A program made the position numbers and the translations under genes. A stretch of 64,000 nt of DNA, from positions 1,178,001 to 1,242,000 of the forward strand of contig AP009389.1 in NCBI GenBank assembly GCA_000010565.1, given 5' to 3'. This DNA comes from Pelotomaculum thermopropionicum SI (GTDB lineage Bacteria > Bacillota > Desulfotomaculia > Desulfotomaculales > Pelotomaculaceae). Below are positions 24,396-34,113 of this stretch, piece by piece. Numbering within the stretch: the first letter of the stretch is position 1; each line of letters starts with the position of its first letter. Under the pieces are notes generated by a model. That model was not told the DNA's origin, made no database searches, and worked only from the letters and a program-made list of their open reading frames with translations.

Positions 24396-26090
24396 ATGTC
24401 GGGAAGGTTTAAAGTAGTTATTATCGGCGGGGTTGCGGCAGGGACGAAGGTGGCCGCCAGAGCCCGGAGGCTTCTGCCGGAGGCGGACATAACCATTGTC
24501 GAAAAGGACAGGTATATTTCCTATGCCGGTTGCGGCACTCCTTATTATATTGCCGGGCAGGTAAAGGAGTTCGACAGCCTTTTTAAAACCGCCTACGGCG
24601 TGGTGCGCGACGAGGACTATTTCCTTAGCGAAAGGGACGTTAAAGTGCTGACCGGCACCAGGGCCTCTTCAATCGACAGGGCCGGCAAAAGGGTTGAAAT
24701 TATCAGGCTGGCCACGGGCGAGCGTTCATTTTTAGAATACGACAGGCTTGTTCTTGCCACCGGCTCCACCCCGGTTGTTCCCCCCATCGAGGGGCTGGAG
24801 CTGAAAGGTGTATACCGCCTTAACCACCCGGAGGACGCCCTGGCCATAAAGTCGGCCGTGGAACAGGGCGTGAGCAGCGCCGTAATTATCGGGGCCGGCC
24901 TTATCGGCATGGAGGCTGCGGATGCCCTGAACAAGATGAACGTTCCCGTGAACGTAGTTGAATTAAAAAATCAGGTGCTGCCCGGGGTTCTGGACGAGGA
25001 CCTGGCCGCCCTGCTCGCCAGGAGGCTGAAAAGAAACGGGATCGGGTTAAACTTGGGGCGGAAGGTCCTCAGGATTGAGGGGGAAGGCGGCAGGGTAGCG
25101 GCGGTGGTTACCGACCAGGGCAGGCTGGAGGCCGGCCTGGTGATAGTGGCCGTGGGGGTGCGCCCAAACGTAGGGCTGGCCAGGGAAGCCGGCCTGGAAA
25201 TAGGCGAGACGGGGGCCATAAAAGTAAACGAGTACCTTCAGACCAGCGACCCGGATATTTACGCCCTCGGCGACTGTGTTGAGAACACCCACCTGGTAAG
25301 CGGGCGCAAGGTATACATACCGCTGGCTTCCACGGCCAGCAGGCAGGGCCGCGTGGTGGGGGACAACGTTGCCGGGAGGAGAACCAGGTTTAAGGGGGTT
25401 CTCGGCACCACCGTGCTCAGGGTGACGGGGATCAACATTGCCCGCACCGGGCTGGGCGAGGCGCAGGCCCGCGACCTGGGCTACGATGTTATCACCGCCC
25501 TGAACCCGGCCACCGACGGCACCCATTATTACTCCCAGCACGGCAGGATATTTCTGAAAATAATAGCCGATGCCGGCACGGGGCGCTTGCTCGGCGTGCA
25601 GGGGTTCGGCCCGGGCGACGTGTCGAAGAGGGTGGATGTGGCGGCCGCGGCCATTACTTTTGGCGCTACGGCCGGCGATTTGCACGACCTGGATACGGGT
25701 TATGCGCCTCCTTTTGCCACCCCCATTGACGCCCTGGCCCACACCGCCAATATAATCAGGAACAAAATGGAAGGGCTGGCGGAGGGGATTACACCGGCCA
25801 GGGTCAGGGAAAAACTCAGGCGGGGCGACGATTTCGTTTTTCTGGATGTTCGTACCGGACCGCAGTTTAAGATGAGGCACATAAAGGACGGCCGGGTAAT
25901 GCTGATCCCGCTCGGTGAACTGCGCAGGCGTCTGGATGAAATACCGCGGGACAAAGAAATAGTGGTATCCTGCATGGTGGGCGTGCGCGCCTACGAGGCG
26001 CTTAGAATCTTAAAAGGAGCCGGATTTGCCGACGTGAAATTCATGGAGGGCAGCCTGGAAGCCTGGCCCTATGAAACGGAAAAAGGCTAA
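24396..26090 (+). CDS. CoA-disulfide reductase with C-terminal rhodanese domain
   Basis: FAD-dependent pyridine nucleotide-disulfide oxidoreductase of the CoADR/NADH-oxidase group. It reduces CoA disulfides, CoA-persulfides or polysulfide. The FAD motif is VIIGGVAAGTKVAARARR. The single redox Cys is in SYAGCGTPYY. The NAD motif is IIGAGLIGMEAA, and the second FAD motif is YALGDC. A rhodanese domain is fused after about residue 470, with active-site Cys in VVSCMVGVRAYE. 564 residues matches the CoADR-RHD subgroup. It is transcribed alone with GAGGAGGGG before the ATG. Confidence 0.9.
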   Translation: MSGRFKVVIIGGVAAGTKVAARARRLLPEADITIVEKDRYISYAGCGTPYYIAGQVKEFDSLFKTAYGVVRDEDYFLSERDVKVLTGTRASSIDRAGKRVEIIRLATGERSFLEYDRLVLATGSTPVVPPIEGLELKGVYRLNHPEDALAIKSAVEQGVSSAVIIGAGLIGMEAADALNKMNVPVNVVELKNQVLPGVLDEDLAALLARRLKRNGIGLNLGRKVLRIEGEGGRVAAVVTDQGRLEAGLVIVAVGVRPNVGLAREAGLEIGETGAIKVNEYLQTSDPDIYALGDCVENTHLVSGRKVYIPLASTASRQGRVVGDNVAGRRTRFKGVLGTTVLRVTGINIARTGLGEAQARDLGYDVITALNPATDGTHYYSQHGRIFLKIIADAGTGRLLGVQGFGPGDVSKRVDVAAAAITFGATAGDLHDLDTGYAPPFATPIDALAHTANIIRNKMEGLAEGITPARVREKLRRGDDFVFLDVRTGPQFKMRHIKDGRVMLIPLGELRRRLDEIPRDKEIVVSCMVGVRAYEALRILKGAGFADVKFMEGSLEAWPYETEKG

Positions 26091-26098
26091 AGCTCCAT

Positions 26099-26461
26099 CT
26101 ATTCTTTTATAAAGATTTTGCGAATGGCAGAAAAAATCTGCTCCTTTTTGGTGCTCAGCAAAATAAGGATGAGGATTAGGAATAAGATAAAGGGGTTAAC
26201 GGCCGGGGGCCAGCTCTTTGCCTTGCCGCAGGGCGGATTGGCCGGCAAAAAGGGCGGAAAGGGCAAAAGGCCGGGATAGGCCGGGTAAACGGGAATGAAC
26301 ACAGGTGCATACTCCTGTTTTCCGTCGCCGCCCGGCGCCGGACTGCCGGTTGCCTGCGGCTGCAAGGCGCGGGCCCAGGCCATATACTGCCCCTTTAGCT
26401 GTTCGGGCAGGGGAAAAACAAAAGCAGCCGGTTCAAAGCTGTCATTTTTCAAATTCGTCAC
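26099..26461 (-). CDS. Small Pro-rich protein with one C-terminal membrane segment (hypothetical)
   Basis: Up to 120 residues on the minus strand. A polar N-terminus is followed by a Pro/Tyr-rich stretch (about 50-80), a very hydrophobic helix NPFILFLILILILLS and a basic tail. The family is not recognised. The composition recalls small spore-associated membrane or coat proteins, and it lies next to spoIIIA, but that is only suggestive. The start may be GTG 26461 or, with better spacing from a weak GGGA, TTG 26452. It has no clear ribosome site, so it could be spurious. Confidence 0.42.
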   Translation of the reverse strand: MTNLKNDSFEPAAFVFPLPEQLKGQYMAWARALQPQATGSPAPGGDGKQEYAPVFIPVYPAYPGLLPFPPFLPANPPCGKAKSWPPAVNPFILFLILILILLSTKKEQIFSAIRKIFIKE

Positions 26462-26502
26462 ATCCCGGAAATTTTTTCAAAAACCTATTATTAAGATATA
26501 CA

Positions 26503-26559
26503 AAAAAGCCGTTTTTGCTACTTCGAGCGGGAAGGAGCAGGCAAAGCGGCTTTTTATAT
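26503..26559. terminator. Strong hairpin with T-runs on both strands, upstream of spoIIIAA
   Basis: AAAAAGCCG (26503-26511) pairs with CGGCTTTTT (26547-26555), extended by TTTGC/GCAAA inside. It has the form of a bidirectional terminator, but no gene reads into it from either side: the left gene is transcribed away to the left and spoIIIAA starts to the right. It may act as a leader attenuator of one of the two divergent units. Confidence 0.6.
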
Positions 26560-26625
26560 TTGCCGGATCGATAATGGCATATCCTGCCGGCATTATCAAT
26601 ATTTATAAAAAGGGAGGGACAAACT

Positions 26626-27615
26626 TTGAGTGAGGCCGGCGTTCAAGCGCTAAGTGAAATACTGCCTTTTTTACCCGGCAGCATCCGCGCCCTGGTATCT
26701 TTGCTGCCCGTGTCAATCCAGAGCAAAGTGGAGGAAATCCGCCTGAGGCAGGAAAAGCCGCTGGCAATCAGCCTGCCGTCCGAAGATGTTTTCCTGGACC
26801 CGGAAGGCCGGATTACTGCAAGCGCCGAGCAGGCCTACCGGGTCACCTCTGCCGATATGGAGCGCCTGATTCAGTTAATCAGCGGGTCGTCTTTTTACGC
26901 CCTGGAAGAGGAGCTGAAAAATGGTTTTATAACCCTGCCCGGCGGCCACCGGGCGGGCATTGCCGGAAAGGCGGTGCTGGACGGGGGCAGGGTAAGAGCC
27001 TTGAAGTTCATTTCAGCTTGCAACATTCGCATCTGCCGCGAGGTTAAGGGGGCGGCAACAAAGGTTCTTCCCTACGTTATAGACCGGCACGGCGGCAGCA
27101 TTTACCATACCGTTCTGGTATCGCCGCCGCGCTGCGGAAAAACGACCATGCTCAGGGATATGGTCAGGCAGATCAGCAACGGCATTCCGGCTCTTGGCTT
27201 TCCGGGCCTGACCGTCGGCCTGGTGGACGAGCGCTCGGAAATTGCCGGCTGTTACAGGGGGGTGCCAAAACTGGACGTGGGGATCAGGACCGATGTTCTG
27301 GACGGCTGCCCCAAGGCGGAAGGGATGATGATGCTGCTGAGGTCGATGAGCCCCAGGGTAATAGCCGCCGATGAGATAGGCAGGCAGGAGGATGTTGATG
27401 CCCTGGAGGAGGTTTTAAATGCCGGCGTCAAGGTTTTAATTACCGCCCACGGCAGTTCTCTGGCCGAACTGGCCGAAAGGCCGGCCCTGGGGGAGGTGCT
27501 CCGCTCAAAAATGATTGAGCGCTATGTAATACTGGGCCGCACCCGCGGGGCGGGAACGGTGGAAGATATTATTGACGGGAAAAGTCTGAGGCCGCTGGGG
27601 GTGAGAAGATGCTGA
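26626..27615 (+). CDS. spoIIIAA: Stage III sporulation protein AA (SpoIIIAA, secretion-ATPase-like)
   Basis: Mother-cell ATPase of the SpoIIIA-SpoIIQ channel, related to type II/IV secretion ATPases. The Walker A-like SPPRCGKTTMLRD lies near residue 168, Walker B reads VIAADEIGRQED, and 329 residues is typical. The start is TTG after AAAGGGAGGG. First gene of an eight-gene operon that reads in the canonical order to spoIIIAH. Confidence 0.95.
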   Translation: MSEAGVQALSEILPFLPGSIRALVSLLPVSIQSKVEEIRLRQEKPLAISLPSEDVFLDPEGRITASAEQAYRVTSADMERLIQLISGSSFYALEEELKNGFITLPGGHRAGIAGKAVLDGGRVRALKFISACNIRICREVKGAATKVLPYVIDRHGGSIYHTVLVSPPRCGKTTMLRDMVRQISNGIPALGFPGLTVGLVDERSEIAGCYRGVPKLDVGIRTDVLDGCPKAEGMMMLLRSMSPRVIAADEIGRQEDVDALEEVLNAGVKVLITAHGSSLAELAERPALGEVLRSKMIERYVILGRTRGAGTVEDIIDGKSLRPLGVRRC

Positions 27616-28127
27616 AACTGGCCGGGGCCGCCTTGATTGTAGCGGCCAGCGGTTTAAGCGGAATGGCCGTGGCCGGCAGCTATTCGCGACGGCCGGGGGA
27701 ACTGCGGGCGCTGAGGGCGGCCCTGCAGATGCTGGAAACCGAGATTGCCTACGGGGCTTCCCAGTTGCCCGAGGCCTTCAGCCGGGTGGCCGGATGCTGC
27801 GAAGAAGCGGCAGCGCCCCTTTTCCGCCGGGCGGCCGCGGAGCTTTCCGCAATGAGCGGCATTACCGCCGCCGAGGCATGGGAAAAGTCGCTTGCCGGCT
27901 ATTACCCGGGGACGGCCTTAAAGCCCCGCGACCTTTCAATTCTCCGCAATCTCGGTTCATCCTTGGGCATTTCGGACCGGAACGATCAGATCAAGCACCT
28001 GAACCTGGCCAAGGAACAAATCGAGCTGGAGGCGGTGGCGGCGGAAGCGGAAGCGTCGCGCAACGTCAAGCTGTGGAGTTATTTGGGGTTTCTGGCGGGG
28101 CTTGCGGCAGTCCTGGTGCTCTATTAA
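27609..28127 (+). CDS. spoIIIAB: Stage III sporulation protein AB
   Basis: 172 residues with N- and C-terminal hydrophobic segments around a helical GspF-like core (LRALRAALQMLETEIAYGAS is the family hallmark). It is thought to be the platform protein for the SpoIIIA complex. It overlaps spoIIIAA by seven bases. Confidence 0.93.
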   Translation: MLKLAGAALIVAASGLSGMAVAGSYSRRPGELRALRAALQMLETEIAYGASQLPEAFSRVAGCCEEAAAPLFRRAAAELSAMSGITAAEAWEKSLAGYYPGTALKPRDLSILRNLGSSLGISDRNDQIKHLNLAKEQIELEAVAAEAEASRNVKLWSYLGFLAGLAAVLVLY

Positions 28128-28143
28128 GGAAGAGGGGGTAAGT

Positions 28144-28347
28144 ATGGAGGGCAGCATCGATTTAATCTTTAAAATTGCAGGCGTGGGCATCCTGGTGGCG
28201 GTTCTCCACACAATTTTGAAGCATGCCGGGAAAGAGGAGCAGGGTCACATTGTGACCCTGGCCGGAATAGCAATAGTTTTTATCTGGGTCATCCAACTGC
28301 TGGGCAGCCTTTTTGACCAGGTGAAGTCGGTTTTCAGGCTTTTTTAG
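28144..28347 (+). CDS. spoIIIAC: Stage III sporulation protein AC
   Basis: 67-residue membrane protein with two hydrophobic segments separated by KHAGKEEQGH, as in the SpoIIIAC/AD family. ATG 28144 after GAGGGGG is used; the frame runs upstream into spoIIIAB but the family starts here. Confidence 0.93.
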   Translation: MEGSIDLIFKIAGVGILVAVLHTILKHAGKEEQGHIVTLAGIAIVFIWVIQLLGSLFDQVKSVFRLF

Positions 28348-28374
28348 CTAAAACAGACAGGGGTAGTCAACTTT

Positions 28375-28761
28375 ATGGAAGTGCTGCAGATTGTCGCCAT
28401 CGGCCTGATTGCCGCCGTGCTGATTGCGGTGGTGAAGAGCCAGCGCCCCGAACTGGCGGTGCTCCTCAGCCTGGCCGCGGGGGTAACCCTTTTTCTGCTG
28501 GTGCTTGGAAAAATCGGCACGGTTATAGACGTTATCAGAGAACTGGCCCTGCGGGCCGGAATCAGCATGGTTTATCTGGGCACGATTTTAAAAATAGTCG
28601 GGATCGCTTACATTGCCGAATTCGGGGCGCAAATCTGCCGTGATGCGGGCGAGGGAGCGGTGGCGGCAAAAATTGAGTTTGCCGCCAAGATCTTGATCAT
28701 GGTGCTGGCCGTGCCGATTATCGTGGCCGTGCTGTCTGCACTGTTAAAGCTGGTTCCTTAA
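28375..28761 (+). CDS. spoIIIAD: Stage III sporulation protein AD
   Basis: 128 residues, four predicted membrane segments, SpoIIIAC/AD family (KSQRPELAVLLSLAAG and AEFGAQICRDAGE are typical). It is part of the mother-cell membrane complex. Confidence 0.93.
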   Translation: MEVLQIVAIGLIAAVLIAVVKSQRPELAVLLSLAAGVTLFLLVLGKIGTVIDVIRELALRAGISMVYLGTILKIVGIAYIAEFGAQICRDAGEGAVAAKIEFAAKILIMVLAVPIIVAVLSALLKLVP

Positions 28762-28855
28762 GAAGGGACTGCTTTTCAGGCTGAAAGCAACGCAAAGCCT
28801 TGCGTCCTGCCAGGAAGAAAAGCACAGTATAATCTCCGGAGGCGGTGTCTGACTG

Positions 28856-30016
28856 GTGGCCAGAAATTACTTTTTAATTTTGCTTTTGCTATTTTATTTT
28901 TTCTTTTCCGCACAGGCCGGCCAGGCTGTCGCGGCGGACAGCGGCGTTACGCCCGGTCCTGCACCGGAATCGGTGCAGGAATACATAAACCAGCTTGATG
29001 CAGAAATCAAGAAATCAGTTCCCCAGATCAACTTTAAAGAAATGGTGGGCCGGCTTGCCAGGGGAGAGCTTGACTGGGATCCCGCCGGGATTGTGAAAAA
29101 CATCCTGGCCCAGATGTTCAAAGAGGTTGTGGCCAGCTTTGACCTGCTGGGCAAACTGGTAATTCTGGCAGTTATCTGCGCCGTGCTGCAGAACCTGGTC
29201 TCCTCTTTTGAAAAGAGCACGGTAGGCCAGCTTGCTTACTCCATAACCTGCCTTGTGCTGATAACCATTGCCATCGGCTCCTTTTCCCTGGCCGTGAATG
29301 CCGGGAGGGAGGCGGTGGATACCATGGTTACGGTCATGCAGGCCCTCACCCCGGTTTTGCTGACGCTGCTGGTGGCGGTGGGGGGAGTGGCGTCGGCCGC
29401 GCTTTTCAGCCCGGTTATTCTGGCCAACCTGAGCGTTTTCGGCACGCTGATAAAAAACGTGGTCCTGCCCTTGTTGTTTTTTGTGGCTGTTCTCGGCCTG
29501 ACAGGCAGTCTGTCGGAGCGCTTCAAACTGTCCGGCCTGGCCGGCCTCTTGAAAACCGCGGCCATGGGCCTGATGGGGATTTATTCGACGGTGTTCCTCG
29601 GCATCCTGGCCATTCAGGGGGTGGCCGGAGCGGTAGGGGATTCCGTTACCTTCAGGACGGCCAAGTTTGGCGTGGACGCCTTTGTCCCCGTTGTCGGCGG
29701 CATGCTTGCCGACGCCCTGGAAGCGGTGGTGAGCACCTCGCTGCTGGTCAAAAACGCAATCGGTATTGCCGGAATAGCCGTGCTGGGCACGGTGGCGCTG
29801 CTGCCGCTGTTAAAGATAATGACCCTGGCATTTATTTACAAGCTGGCAGGGGCGTTAATCCAGCCCATCGGGGAGGACCAGATGGCGGGGTGCCTGAACG
29901 ATCTTGGCAACAGCCTGCTTTTAATCTTTGCCGCCGTGGCCACCGCCGGTTTATTATTCTTTTTTGCTATAGCCATTATGGTCGGCGTCGGGAATGTAAC
30001 GGTAATGCTGAGATAG
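28856..30016 (+). CDS. spoIIIAE: Stage III sporulation protein AE
   Basis: 386-residue polytopic protein with an N-terminal signal-like helix followed by an exported domain (VQEYINQLDAEI) and about seven membrane segments; it is the largest SpoIIIA membrane subunit. GTG 28856 follows GGAGGCGG. Confidence 0.93.
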   Translation: MARNYFLILLLLFYFFFSAQAGQAVAADSGVTPGPAPESVQEYINQLDAEIKKSVPQINFKEMVGRLARGELDWDPAGIVKNILAQMFKEVVASFDLLGKLVILAVICAVLQNLVSSFEKSTVGQLAYSITCLVLITIAIGSFSLAVNAGREAVDTMVTVMQALTPVLLTLLVAVGGVASAALFSPVILANLSVFGTLIKNVVLPLLFFVAVLGLTGSLSERFKLSGLAGLLKTAAMGLMGIYSTVFLGILAIQGVAGAVGDSVTFRTAKFGVDAFVPVVGGMLADALEAVVSTSLLVKNAIGIAGIAVLGTVALLPLLKIMTLAFIYKLAGALIQPIGEDQMAGCLNDLGNSLLLIFAAVATAGLLFFFAIAIMVGVGNVTVMLR

Positions 30017-30040
30017 TCCAGTTGGGGGAAGGGGTCGGCA

Positions 30041-30685
30041 ATGGAAACAATCCGCGGCCTGGTTTTGGACCTCACCGTTATTGTAGCACTGGCCGTATTT
30101 TTGGAGATGCTTCTGCCGCAGGGCGGAATAAGAAAATACGTCAGGCTGGTGCTGGGCCTTTTGATCATTATTGCCGTGGTTCAGGCAGCGGGGGAAATTA
30201 TGAAAATTGACGGTGCCGGAGAACTGCCTGCGCTTTCCCGGAAGGAGGCAAGAGCGGAGTTGCCGGGTATAATCGAGGCAGGCCGGAAAATAGACGGGGA
30301 ACACCGGCAAAAGGCGCTTGAACAGTACAGGAAGGGCCTTGCCGGACAGGTTATGGCCCTTGCCGGCCTGAACAAAGAAGTTCCGGTCATTAGCGCGGAG
30401 GTTGAGGTCCACTCCGGTGCAGACGATCCTGCTTACGGCCGGATAAAGGAAATAGTCCTGGTTTTAAGCCGCGACGCCGATCCTGCCGGGCGGAAAACCG
30501 GAGAAGGTGCAGCGGCGGAGGTCGAACCGGTGACTGTGCAGGTGGGCCGGCAGGAGCTCCGGTCAGAACAGCCTGGCACGGGGACGGCGGATGGCCCGCC
30601 CGGCGAGGCGGTGGCGGACCTGATCAATACGGTGGCAGGGTTTTATAACCTTAAGCCGGAACAGGTCAGGGTTGTTTATAAATAA
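30041..30685 (+). CDS. spoIIIAF: Stage III sporulation protein AF
   Basis: 214 residues. Two N-terminal membrane helices (LTVIVALAVFLEMLLPQGGIRKYVRLVLGLL is the family core, seen as two overlapping parts) are followed by a ring-building-motif-like soluble domain ending in YNLKPEQVRVVY. This is typical of SpoIIIAF. Confidence 0.92.
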   Translation: METIRGLVLDLTVIVALAVFLEMLLPQGGIRKYVRLVLGLLIIIAVVQAAGEIMKIDGAGELPALSRKEARAELPGIIEAGRKIDGEHRQKALEQYRKGLAGQVMALAGLNKEVPVISAEVEVHSGADDPAYGRIKEIVLVLSRDADPAGRKTGEGAAAEVEPVTVQVGRQELRSEQPGTGTADGPPGEAVADLINTVAGFYNLKPEQVRVVYK

Positions 30686-30704
30686 ATATTCTGGGGGTGT
30701 TGCT

Positions 30705-31325
30705 TTGCGAAGGGTACTCGATTTCTTCGGCCTGGCCGGACAAAGTAAGAACGGCGTGCCGGCCAAGGAGCAGGGCCGGCGGAACCTCTGGCTGGCCGGG
30801 CTGGCGGCCCTGGGAGTGATTTTGCTGGTTTTTTCCGGTACGGGCAGGAAGCCCGTGGAGAAACAGCCGTCCGGCCGGGAGGTGCCGGCAACTCCGGCGC
30901 GCCAGCAAGCCCGAAGCGGCATGACGGCGGAGGAAGAATTGCTGGGTAAAAAGCTCTGTGAAATGCTCAGGCAGGTTGAAGGGGCGGGCCGGGTGGAGGT
31001 TGCGGTGAGGCTGGCCAGTTCAAACAGGGCGGAATACGCCGTAAATACTACCACCGGTAAAAAGACAACCCAGGAAAAAGACCAGTCCGGCGGAACCCGC
31101 TTGACCACCGAAGATTCCGGCAGCGGTCAACTGGTAATGAACCGCAACGGTTCGGGCGGGGAGGAACCCGTGGTGGAAAGGGAAGTGGCCGCGCAAATTG
31201 CCGGCGTGCTTGTAGTGGCCGAAGGGGCGGCCGACTCGCGGGTGATGGCCAGGCTTTTTGAGGCAACGCGGGTGGCCCTGGGAATAGAGCCGCAAAAGAT
31301 ACTCGTTCTGCCGATGGAGAGGTGA
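30705..31325 (+). CDS. spoIIIAG: Stage III sporulation protein AG
   Basis: 206 residues. One membrane segment (about residues 28-45) is followed by a disordered linker and a ring-building domain (about 75-205) that forms the large SpoIIIAG ring in the intermembrane space. TTG 30705 after GGGGGTG is chosen because the upstream part of the frame overlaps spoIIIAF. Confidence 0.9.
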   Translation: MRRVLDFFGLAGQSKNGVPAKEQGRRNLWLAGLAALGVILLVFSGTGRKPVEKQPSGREVPATPARQQARSGMTAEEELLGKKLCEMLRQVEGAGRVEVAVRLASSNRAEYAVNTTTGKKTTQEKDQSGGTRLTTEDSGSGQLVMNRNGSGGEEPVVEREVAAQIAGVLVVAEGAADSRVMARLFEATRVALGIEPQKILVLPMER

Positions 31326-31903
31326 GCAAATTGTTATCGGTAGTTGTCAAAAAGCGCACCGTTTTGCTGATTGCCCTGGGCCTGGCCGGGCTGACCCTGC
31401 TTGCTTTTTGCTGCCGGGCGTTCGTGGGCGGGAAGGATGCCGCCCCGTCCGGTCTGGAGGTCAGCCGCCCGGCCGCGGAAAGCTTAAGTTTTAAAGATGA
31501 AAGCCGGCAGACGGCAGGCAGCACAGAAACCGGGGCCGGTGAGGCGGAAGGGCCGGACTTTTTTGTGGAATACCGCCTGAACCGGGAGCGCGCCCGCGGC
31601 CAGCGGGTGGAGTATTTAAGGGAAGTGATTAACAACGCCCACTCGGCCGGCGAAACCAGGCAGAAGGCGCAGGAGCACCTGATGGCTATAAGCCGCAATA
31701 TGGAAAAGGAGTTTGAGCTGGAAAACCTGATTAAGGCAAAAGGCTTCAAAGACGCGGCCGTTCTGGTTGATGACCGGGCCGTCACGGTGATAGTGGCCAC
31801 TGCCAGCCTGCCCGCGGAGGAATCGCAGCTGATTAAAGAGCTGGTTTCCAAGGGCACCGGGGTGGAATTGCAGAATATAGTTGTTATTCATAAATATCAG
31901 TAA
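31322..31903 (+). CDS. spoIIIAH: Stage III sporulation protein AH
   Basis: 193 residues. One N-terminal membrane segment and a C-terminal YscJ/FliF-like domain (GFKDAAVLVDDRAVTVIV, GVELQNIVVI) that binds SpoIIQ across the septum. GTG 31322 overlaps the spoIIIAG stop. Last gene of the operon. The gap to 32108 contains a terminator. Confidence 0.93.
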   Translation: MSKLLSVVVKKRTVLLIALGLAGLTLLAFCCRAFVGGKDAAPSGLEVSRPAAESLSFKDESRQTAGSTETGAGEAEGPDFFVEYRLNRERARGQRVEYLREVINNAHSAGETRQKAQEHLMAISRNMEKEFELENLIKAKGFKDAAVLVDDRAVTVIVATASLPAEESQLIKELVSKGTGVELQNIVVIHKYQ

Positions 31904-32045
31904 TATTAAGGCCGGTTTTGTATATTTTATCCAAAGGCAAGGCCTTTTCGAAATATTGTATACTTACATTAAAAAGGTTCCCAATCGCCCCGCTTTTTAC
32001 TATAATAATATTAAAGTTCTTTAATGATCATTAGTTAAAACATAT

Positions 32046-32080
32046 CAGGTTGTTACCTTAAAGTAGCAACCTGGTTTTTT
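32046..32080 (+). terminator. Terminator between spoIIIAH and the carboxytransferase gene
   Basis: CAGGTTG and CAACCTG arms with a 14-base loop are followed by GTTTTTT. It ends 28 bases before the next start, so it could also be an attenuator for that gene. Confidence 0.75.
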
Positions 32081-32108
32081 ATGTTATGACTGAAGGGGAG
32101 GGTCGGCA

Positions 32109-34088
32109 TTGCGCAGGGTGAAAATCACCGATACAACTTTAAGGGACGCCCACCAGAGCCTTTGGGCGACCAGAATGACCACGGCCGACATGCTGCCGGT
32201 CGCCGAAAAACTGGACAAGATTGGCTACCACTCCATTGAGGTGTGGGGCGGCACGACTTTTGACGTCTGCCTGAGGTACTTAAACGAGGACCCGTGGGAA
32301 AGGCTTCGCCAGTTAAAAAAGATCATCCGGCACACGCCCCTTCAAATGCTGATCCGGGGACAGTCTCTGGTTGGATACAAGCATTACCCGGATGACGTGG
32401 TTGAATCATTTGTTACAAAAGCCGTTGAGAACGGCATTAACATAATCAGGGTGTTTGATGCTTTAAACGATATCCGCAACCTGGAGACGGCAATGCGCGC
32501 CGGCAAGGCGGCCGGGGCCCACGTTCAGGCCGCCATGGTCTATACGGTCAGCCCGGTTCACACCGGCCAGCACTATCTTGAACTGGCCCTAAGGCTGGCC
32601 GAGATGGGCGCCGACTCGATCTGTCTCAAAGACATGGCCGGCCTGCTGGATCCCTACCGGGCCTACGAACTGGTTAAATTATTAAAGGAAAACCTGGATC
32701 TGCCCCTTCAATGCCACTGCCATTATATAGGCGGGCTGGCCTTCGGTACTTACCTGAAGGCGGTGGAAGCGGGGGCGGACGTTATCGATACCGCCACCCT
32801 GCCTCTGGCCTTCGGGGCCTCCCTGCCGCCTGTGGAGACGGTGGTGCGGGCCCTGCAGGGCTCTCCTTACGACACGGGGCTTAATATCCGCGAGCTTTTT
32901 GAAATAGCCAAGTATTTTGAGGAGTTAAGGAAAGAGAACGGATTTAAACGGGGTGTTACCAGGATTAACGATATGCGCGTTTTCGACCACCAGGTCCCGG
33001 GGGGTACAATTTCCAACCTGGTAACGCAACTGGAAGAGCAAAAATCGCTTTACCGCCTGGGCGAGGTGATGGAGGAAATTCCCAGGGTGCGCGAAGAGCT
33101 GGGATACCCGCCGCTTGTTACTCCGGCCAGCCAGATTGTTGGAACACAGGCCGTCCTCAACGTCCTGACCGGCGAAAGGTACAAGCTGGTTCCGGGGGAG
33201 GTGCGGGACTACATCAGAGGCAGTTACGGCACCCCTCCCGCCCCGATAAACCGGGAGATAGCCCGCAAGGTGCTGGGCGACCGCGAGCCGGTCACCTGCA
33301 GGCCGGCAGACTTACTTGAGCCGGTTATGGGAAAAATAAGGAATGAGGTGGGCGAGTTGGCGTTAAGCGAGGAGGATGTAATTTCTTATGCTTTATTTCC
33401 ACAGGTGGCCAGGCGCTTTCTGGAGTTAAGGCGCAGTGGCGGATTGGGCAGGCCGGAGCCCCAAAACGAAAAGAATGTAAACATGCGGGTAAATAATGCG
33501 GCCAGGGCGGGGGCCGGCGTCCCGGCAGGGACGGCAAAGGAAAGCAGTGCAAAAAAAGTTGCCCAGGTGCCGCCGGCCGAAGCCGGCAGCGCCGGAACAG
33601 TTGAAAAGGAGGCAGGCGAGTTGAACCTTCACGATATAAGGGAATTGATCAGGCTGATTGACGAAACCAGCATAACCGAAGTTTCGCTGGAGAATGCAGG
33701 GCTACGAGTAGCCATTAAAAAAGGCGGCACCTGCGGGGTAAAAGCGGCGGGGCCCGAACCGGAGCAAAAAGTTCAGACAGTTCCGCGGGATACAACAGAG
33801 GAAGAACCGGCCAAAACGGCCAGGCCCGCCGATAACCTCAAGGCCGGGGCGGTTCCGGTGGTATCGCCCATGGTGGGGACGTTTTACCGTTCGCCGGCGC
33901 CTGATGCACCACCCTTTGTCAAGGTGGGAGACAGGGTCCAGAAGGGACAGACTCTTTGCATTATCGAAGCGATGAAGCTGATGAACGAAATTGAGGCCGA
34001 GGTATCCGGGGAAATTGTTGAGATTCTGGTTGAAAACGGCCAGCCGGTTGAATACGGTCAGACTCTTTTTCTCATAAAAGAAAAATAA
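32109..34088 (+). CDS. Biotin-dependent carboxytransferase (PycB/OadA type) with BCCP-like C-terminus
   Basis: 659 residues. The N-terminal HMGL-like carboxytransferase domain (about 1-300) has the [15 protein letters not shown] start, the catalytic Lys in CLKDMAG and metal-binding HCHYIGG; the PYC/OADA conserved domain follows (about 300-455). After a linker comes a segment resembling the AccB N-terminus ([19 protein letters not shown]) and a biotinyl domain with biotin site EAMKLMNE. With the adjacent biotin carboxylase it should form a two-subunit pyruvate carboxylase, supplying oxaloacetate; oxaloacetate decarboxylase alpha is a less likely reading because no membrane beta subunit is nearby. 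Confidence 0.87.
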   Translation: MRRVKITDTTLRDAHQSLWATRMTTADMLPVAEKLDKIGYHSIEVWGGTTFDVCLRYLNEDPWERLRQLKKIIRHTPLQMLIRGQSLVGYKHYPDDVVESFVTKAVENGINIIRVFDALNDIRNLETAMRAGKAAGAHVQAAMVYTVSPVHTGQHYLELALRLAEMGADSICLKDMAGLLDPYRAYELVKLLKENLDLPLQCHCHYIGGLAFGTYLKAVEAGADVIDTATLPLAFGASLPPVETVVRALQGSPYDTGLNIRELFEIAKYFEELRKENGFKRGVTRINDMRVFDHQVPGGTISNLVTQLEEQKSLYRLGEVMEEIPRVREELGYPPLVTPASQIVGTQAVLNVLTGERYKLVPGEVRDYIRGSYGTPPAPINREIARKVLGDREPVTCRPADLLEPVMGKIRNEVGELALSEEDVISYALFPQVARRFLELRRSGGLGRPEPQNEKNVNMRVNNAARAGAGVPAGTAKESSAKKVAQVPPAEAGSAGTVEKEAGELNLHDIRELIRLIDETSITEVSLENAGLRVAIKKGGTCGVKAAGPEPEQKVQTVPRDTTEEEPAKTARPADNLKAGAVPVVSPMVGTFYRSPAPDAPPFVKVGDRVQKGQTLCIIEAMKLMNEIEAEVSGEIVEILVENGQPVEYGQTLFLIKEK

Positions 34089-34113
34089 TTATTCTTTGGA
34101 CGGGGAGAGCGAA

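Noticed and set aside
25047-25880. Long minus-strand frame opposite the CoA-disulfide reductase
   Set aside because: Shadow frame; the plus strand encodes an unbroken conserved enzyme.
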